From Euphorbia lathyris (lineage: Eukaryota; Streptophyta; Magnoliopsida; Malpighiales; Euphorbiaceae): a stretch of DNA of 64,000 nt. The stretch spans positions 137,705,929 to 137,769,928 of the forward strand of contig NC_088911.1 of NCBI RefSeq assembly GCF_963576675.1, written 5' to 3'. Shown piece by piece: positions 58,040-64,000 of the stretch (within the stretch, counting starts at the first letter, position 1; each line of letters opens with the position of its first letter). The position numbers were made by a program, and so were the translations under genes. A model generated the notes under the pieces. That model was given only the letters and a program-made list of their open reading frames with translations, had not been told where the DNA came from and did no database searches.

Positions 58040-58554
58040 CAGTCCTGGAAAGCAACCAAAAACGACTGCTAGTCCGGTCGACTCGTGGAATTCAACTTGA
58101 TGTCTGATGGCATAGACCTATTGCGGGTTCGATTTCGTGCAACTTGGACGTAGTTGTCTTCGCAGCATCCTCGCAGTTTAGTTGGGGAGCGGTGATCCAG
58201 GATGCCTCAGGTAATTTTGTGGGCTGCCGAAGCGGGTATGACACAGGCACACATACGGTTCGTTTCCTCGAGGCACTTGCTCTCTTACACGGCTTGCATT
58301 TGGTAACGGAGCTCCAACTATCTAATATCATGTTTGAAACGGACTCCAAAATAGTAGCAAATTACATCTACAAGAACTGTCAAGATATCTCAAAATTCGG
58401 AGCTCTGCTCCAAGAATGTCGGTACTTACTTTCTATCCTTCCCAATTCTCGGGTTGTTTTTTGTCCACGGTTAGTGAACAGGACTGCTCATACTTTAGCT
58501 AGGAGGGCCCTTTCCAATGCTAATCTATTTGTTACTTTTTCAATTCCTAGTTAG
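58040..58554 (+). pseudogene. LINE RNase H domain, 3' end of a non-LTR element
   Basis: From 58099 the frame reads W.RPIAGSISCNLDVVVF, then FSWGAVIQDASGNFVG, FLEALALLHGL, IMFETDSKIVANYI and RLVNRTAHTLARRAL, and stops at TAG 58552-58554. This is the RNase H-like domain found at the end of plant LINE ORF2 (N.D, A.IRD..G, E, ETDS, R.AN..AH.LAR). A TGA near 58102 separates it from upstream text (VLESNQKRLLV). It is a 5'-truncated or decayed copy. Confidence 0.85.
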
Positions 58555-59309
58555 TGTGTAATTGATTTGGACAATTGTCCTCCTTAATTCCAAGTTCTCT
58601 CTTTCAAGAAAAATATTAAAATATTTAGTTAATTATTAATTATTTATTTTAATTTATAATTCAATCCCATATTCACAAATCCTATTAACGTTTCCTTTCT
58701 TCTTTTTTGCGTTTTTCGATTTTCTGTTTATGAATTTTAGAAGCAATTGTGTTGTTAGCTTTTTTAGGTTTCTTTTGCAAATGTGTTCATCTTCAAAAGT
58801 TTCAATAGTCGAAAACATTGTTTTTTTTTTCTAGCTTGTTGATATTCTATTTTTAGACAATGATAGTTGATGTAGATTTTTGTTTTATTGTTCCATTAAC
58901 TCGTATGAATTTTAGAATCAAATGTATTCTTCGAATTTCTAGGTTTCTTTTACAAGTGTATCCTTTCTAGAATTTTATCATGGCCGAAGCATTTTTTATT
59001 TAGCAAGTTGATTTTTCATTTTCAAACAGTAATTAGTAACAAGGATTTTGGCAAACCTTTTTTATTCAACTCACATCAATTTGAGAATTAAGTGTGGTCT
59101 TTGAACTTATGAGTTTCTTTTACAAGTGTGTTCTTCCTTGAAAATCTCCATAGATGAACCATTCTTTATTTAGCAGGTATTTTCTAACTCCTTTTGTGTG
59201 TGTTTTTCCACTTTATTTCAAGGTTGTTTGTTTTTCGTTTTCCTTTTGTTGCGTTTGTAGATACTATTGTTGAAAATCATAGTATTTAACGTTCACATTA
59301 TATTCTTTG
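58555..59309. other. T-rich intergenic sequence
   Basis: TAGGTTTCTTTTRCAARTGTGTTC-type text recurs at about 58765, 58945 and 59110, three diverged copies of a unit of about 170 bp. No coding sequence. Confidence 0.45.
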
Positions 59310-59310
59310 G

Positions 59311-59990
59311 ATTTTTTTTTTGATAAAAATATCATATTTCATTTCATTAAATTTAAAAGTACAAATACAATACGAAAATAAAGAGTAATGAAACCTTCCA
59401 CCCATACAAGCAACAGCCAGTACAAGATTCACAAATGGAAGAAAAATAGACTATAAAGAGCAATAAAATGACTACAAATGGCAATAAAAACCATAACAGG
59501 TACAAATACGACAAATAAAGAAATCATATTCTTATCGTAAGTCAAATCCCGTTGAAAAACTGTTGTAATCCATGCTTCATCATTTAGGCTTTTCCGGACA
59601 TTCCGATCTGAGTCCTTTCTGTTATTGCAACCACGCAGATCTATAGATCTACGCACAAGATGAACATTTTCCCCTCTTACTAAGACCGAAATAAAAGAAA
59701 GAAGTATAGCGAACAGCTATAGATTTGACGGAAAAAGAAGTTCAAGAAGGTATATAGACTTCAAACTAACAGAAAAAGGTAAATCTAAAGCTAAAAACGA
59801 AGATTAAAACATAAATGTAACTAGACCTGTTTAGAAAGCTAGAACAAAGAAAGTGATGGTGGCGATGGCGATGGCGGCAATGGCAGAATAAAGAAGAAAA
59901 GGAAAAATGAGAAGAAAACTAGAGAGAAGGAGGAGCCTCTCTCTGTACCTTTTGGGATTTCTTTTTGTTGTGTGTTTTCTGTCGAATAAA
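59311..59990 (-). mobile_element. Poly-A retroposon, copy 4
   Basis: The tail is the T run at 59311-59321. On the - strand the frame 59656-59429 reads MRRSIDLRGC, NRKDSDRNVRKSLNDEAW and ITTVFQRDLTYDKNMIS. The 5' part (TTTGAAGTCTATATACCTTC and upstream pyrimidine-rich text) matches copy 3. The frame is intact over the conserved part. Confidence 0.82.
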
Positions 59991-60449
59991 AAAATCATGG
60001 CAGAAGCAATCTCAGTTCCACATTTTCAGTTTTTAGCTATCTTAGAGAATGGGAAAGATTGAGAGAAGAGTTGTAGAAAATAAAGGAAGAACATATTGGT
60101 ATTTTAGTAATTGCATAAGGGATAAAGGTATTTTAGTAATCACACAAAGAGTGAGCCCTATTTTTTTAGATGGGTATGATGAAAAATGTTGACGTGATGT
60201 GTTGACTTCAGGTTGACCGGTCATAATTATTGGTTGTACATTTTAGTTGGAGATCACCAAAATGTTGTACAGTTTTATATACAAAATTGAAAGTTGTACA
60301 CTAAAATGTAAAATAAAGCGGAAAAAAAACTCTATGATTAAATTTATATTTTAGGAGAAAACATTTAAGCATCTAAAACCTTAATTTGTTTTTATTGATT
60401 AAGTTTTTATGTTTTGATTGATTATATTCACACTTTGCAACAACAAAAA
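59991..60449. other. No gene seen
   Basis: AT-rich sequence between two retroposon copies. Confidence 0.35.
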
Positions 60450-60720
60450 ACCCAGATTCTAATATTCAGAATGGTCTAAAGTGTGAAGTTGAGATTGCAG
60501 ATGTCTTTTTACAGATTTGGATTTACGAGAAATATATGTTTTATTGTTGTCTTGTATTTTTTATGCCTTTTATGGGTTTTTTTTTACTCTTTTTAGTCAT
60601 TTTCATCTATTCGTGGATATTGTATTGACTTTAGCCTATACTTGTGTGAGGTTTTATTCCTTACATTTTGATTGTTGTACTTCTTCTTTTTTCATCTAAT
60701 GAAATTATAAGCATTTTTCT
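60450..60720 (+). mobile_element. Poly-A retroposon, copy 5 (5' truncated)
   Basis: It enters the shared text at DSNIQNGLK and continues with IWIYEKYM, then GAGGTTTTATTCCTTACATT and AATGAAATTATAAGCATTTT. It lacks the GATCTATAGATCTACG palindrome, as expected for 5' truncation. Confidence 0.7.
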
Positions 60721-60889
60721 CATAACTCCTAATTAGTAGAATAAACGTTAAACTCGATTAAAAGTATTTTGTCTGTTTCAATTGCGAGTAACATGATATT
60801 GTAAACCGACTATTGTTAAAAAAAACATAAATATTGTCAATACAAGGAGTCTCGTCTAAGTAATTAGGAACAACATCACTAAAAACAAT

Positions 60890-61260
60890 TAGCACTGGAA
60901 CAGGAATGATGAGCCATGGGTCACTCGGTTCGCTAATCTAAGGATAAAAGCCACAAAATAACATGGACAGATAAGTAACATATCTTGAATTTCTTCTAAA
61001 ACAATCCCGAACTCTATAGTATCATGGACCTTTATTGATATGCGATCACCCTGTTAGCATCAGTTTCGAACTGAACATTCTGAAATTGAAGTGAAATTAC
61101 CCAGAGTTCGTGTCACGGAGAGCCAACGCCTCAGCTAGCGGATAATCGGATTTAGACGAATACAAACCTTTTCATGACAAATGTCAAATGAGCTTATCAT
61201 CTCTAATTGTCGCAGACACCGCCATGTTAGAAATAGCGTCGACTTCCCGAGGGAATAACC
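60890..61260 (-). pseudogene. LINE RNase H relic
   Basis: Broken frames on the - strand read EVDAISNMAVSATIRDD, LAEALALRD, FQNVQFETDANRVIAYQ, TIEFGIVLEEIQ and LANRVTHGSSF, the same landmarks as the domain at 58099 but more decayed. Frame changes occur between segments. Confidence 0.7.
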
Positions 61261-61326
61261 ATTCAACCAATCTACTCTAGTTCCAAATGTAAGTTCCTCG
61301 TATAAAAAGATTAGAAACCATCGCAT

Positions 61327-62051
61327 CTTTATATTTCATTAATGCAACCAGAGGTAATGTGACGATCTTTTTTATTTATTAATCACGGATAAAGTAATAC
61401 GATATTGTTTATAGTTGGAAAAAAGATTTTAACATATTTAATAATTATAGAGAAAATATAATTTATTTCTCTAAAAAAATGGATTTCCTTAAAAAAAATT
61501 GATAAAAATTGGTGATATCGTACTTATTGTAAACGTTAATTTTGATGACACTCTGATGACCTAAGATCACAAAAGATGTCAGAAAAGAATGTCGGAGTTC
61601 TGGTGAACCCTCTCTGATGCTAAAGTTAGAAGATATTAGAAATAATATATAGCCAACAAGTAACAAAGCGTGAAGTATTGAATATAGTTAAAGTAAGATA
61701 CTTGAGCTTGTAGATGTCTCTGTTATTTATAGATAAAATAGAATGTACCTGGACATGTGGTAGCACCTGATAGCTTTTCGTACCCTATCTTTTCGTGTCA
61801 CAATATATCTGAATGTGATGAGCGTGTTCATTGGTCCACGTGTTTTTCTAAACAGCTCCCAAGGACAACTTTTAGATATAAGGTGGCCGAAACCGTGACT
61901 TCGGTTAAGAATAACGTTGTAATAGGTTTTGGTAAAATTGAACTCATTTGATGACTTCAAATCATATGGGGTGAATTCCAAAAGCACAATTGACTTATTA
62001 CTTAATTTATATATAATTGAGTTTGATATTTATTTGTTAATCAAAAGTTTA
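61327..62051. other. No gene seen
   Basis: AT-rich. Short open frames on both strands at 61727-61987 have no recognised features. Confidence 0.35.
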
Positions 62052-62461
62052 CGGGGCGTTTGGTATTCTATTGGGATAGAGATAGGGATAAAAGTTGGGA
62101 TAGAGATAAGGATAAATGGTTGGGATAAGGATAAAAAAATATGATAGTCGAGAATTATTATTCAATGTTTGGTATGTGGCATATGGATGTGGATAAAATA
62201 ATACATTTTACTATTTTAATTTTTAACCTTATTTAAACTATATAACATTAATTTGAGGGATAAGATGAACTTTTTCATCCTATTAAAATCGCAGGAGCTT
62301 ATCTCACCTCCATATACCACCCTCCTGGGTATAGGATTTGAGGGATAAGAAGCTTATCCCTCATCCGTCTCACTCTTCTATCTTCCAAACAAACACGGGA
62401 TAACTTATCTCGTGTTTTTTATCCCTATCTCACCTCCTATATCCTTTTAACAAACACCCCG
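62052..62461. mobile_element. Tourist-like MITE (PIF/Harbinger), TTA target duplication
   Basis: The left end is CGGGGCGTTTGGTATTC and the right end in reverse CGGGGTGTTTGTTAAAAG. TTA lies on both sides (62049-62051 and 62462-62464). The arms repeat GGGATAGAGATAGGGATAA and its complement. It is 410 bp without coding sequence. Confidence 0.88.
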
Positions 62462-62464
62462 TTA

Positions 62465-64000
62465 ATGTATAAGTATAATTTCTTTAAAAAAAAAATTATA
62501 ATTGATAGAGCGTTTAATATATAAAATTCACAGATTGGGAACAGATAAATTAAAGTCAGAACCTTGAAAATGTTTTTTTCCTATATTTCATGAAAATAAA
62601 AATAATCACACTCCAATAAGCAAGTGTTGAGTTATTTCCTGGTAACATTATGGAAATAAGCATAATTAGATTTAAGAATATAGTCAAGGAATGGAAAATT
62701 AGATCCTTTGTCCACCCACTTGGATAGTGATATTATTGGCCTATTAATTTAAAGTCAATTTATACAACTTGAGAATTGTATATGTACTATACTATCATAG
62801 TTACAATTGGGCATTACAACGTAGTCTTGAGTACGAATCAGGAGTACAACCGCCTAAAGCCCGAACTAAAAGAGCCCACGTTTTTATTTTACTTCGTATA
62901 TATGTAATAATTTTTATTATAAATATATAGTAAAAACACTCGTTCAATGGATCAAATAATATGATATTTTAATCTTAAAATAAATCCAAATTTGTATTTT
63001 AAATTTTGAAATGCATTTTATTTTATTAAGAGTGCTTTTGGCCATGTTTGGTAAATTATTATCTTTTAACCCTAAATAAAATATAACCTTACTTTATTTG
63101 TCATTTTACACAAACAACTATTATCAATCAGTTAAATTTTACTAAACAAGTTTACACAATGAATTAATCAAATCAGTTAAACTAAAAAGTTAATCAGCTA
63201 ACAGCTAATGACTAACAACTATTTGTCAAACATTACCTTTATCTATTATTTTGTTTAGAGTTTATAAAATGTCATGATTGACTCTCGTGGACATCCTATT
63301 TGAAACAAACAACCAATAAGAATGCTCTATTTGAGTGGACTCCACAACGCATTTTAAAAATAATATGTAGATATCACTTATTTTATTACGGTCTCTATTC
63401 AAATAAAGCATGTTTATTGATTCTTTGTTCAAGTAGGATGTCAACTTGGAACAATGATAGCATGATATAATTTCCAAGCACGCTAAAAAAATATATAGGC
63501 AAAATTACTTTATTAATTTTACTATTACAAAGGATATGGAAATAATTTTTAAATATCTCATATTACTCAATTAAAATTTTATATATACGTGAATTTCTTT
63601 TGAAATACTTTTTTAGAGTAAATTAGGTTTTTGTTTACAATAACTAAATATTATCTGGTTTAATCTAAATTTAATTTATTAAATCTCATAATTTTAAAAC
63701 GGTTTTCTCTTTATATGTATATCAAAAACTCAATTATTAAATCTTTTTTTCATTTTTAGTGTGAGATTTAGTTCATTTATATTTCTACCGCCATTTTTTA
63801 AAGAGCTCCATACACAGATTTTTCACTCTGACATTGACTCTTCAAAACTGGATCTTCGTCAGTTAAAAACAACTTTATGCTTAATGACATAAATATTTAT
63901 GTACAATTGTATATGTTTAATGTTGATAAGTTATATTATTTTTTGACAATATTAACGGAAACTCTTCCTTCAATTATGAGTTCATTTATTTTTACTATAC
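62465..64000. other. AT-rich, no gene seen
   Basis: 63043-63240 starts CCATGTTTGGTAAATTATTA and ends with CAGCTAACAGCTAATGACTA and GTCAAACATTACC, probably a decayed MITE of the 9538 type. Nothing else is recognised. Confidence 0.4.

Noticed and set aside
61727..61987. Overlapping ORFs on both strands
   Set aside because: No family landmarks, and neither is supported by splice sites or a promoter.

Overview
This is an AT-rich nuclear window from a flowering plant, almost certainly a eudicot. The evidence is long intron-bearing genes with GT/AG borders, plant Ty3/gypsy, copia, TRIM and LINE remnants, and very many short inverted-repeat elements (MITEs), several of them inside introns. I cannot name the species.

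Two host genes can be read confidently, both on the + strand. The first (coding 11546-16475, 4 coding exons, 372 aa) is a clade-D-type PP2C protein phosphatase. The second (coding 19491-29221, 17 coding exons, 834 aa) is a secretory or membrane protein with a signal peptide and one C-terminal membrane span; it looks like the plant family that includes Arabidopsis At5g58100. Both models keep frame across every junction. Everything else in the window is transposon-derived or unassigned.

Layout: 1-4384 is the 3' part of a Tat-like Ty3/gypsy element: integrase end, a degenerate antisense ORF, and a 3' LTR. 4385-11270 is a mosaic of a copia RT scrap, MITEs, an LTR-like block, a CACTA end and a TRIM-like element. 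11270-29221 holds the two genes, with MITEs and TRIM repeats in their introns and a hAT transposase relic between them. 29222-35280 holds two nested Mutator-like TIR elements and a 3-kb palindromic complex. 35281-42945 holds a 1.5-kb solo LTR, a Tat-type LTR remnant, a fold-back carrying a coiled-coil coding scrap, a 34-bp tandem array, a hAT MITE and a poly-A retroposon. 42946-50967 is a complete Athila-like LTR element on the - strand, with both LTRs, a tRNA-Asp primer site, a broken gag, a second ORF and no pol. 50968-64000 holds more copies of the poly-A retroposon, a Mutator-like element with a perfect 9-bp target duplication, a copia-type solo LTR, two LINE RNase H relics and a TTA-flanked MITE.

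The most unusual observations are three. (1) The Athila-like LTRs carry twelve copies of a CCCCGCGTG word in six pairs; members of each pair start exactly 21 bp apart and pairs start 94, 94, 73, 73 and 94 bp apart. The interior of the element has inverted-word modules at exactly 73-bp steps, and an unrelated LTR at 6.8-7.0 kb repeats the layout with a different word. (2) A poly-A-tailed retroposon family has at least five copies here, one with a perfect 15-bp target duplication, and keeps a shared reading frame. (3) Element insertions can be ordered precisely, including one Mutator-like element sitting inside the terminal repeat of another.
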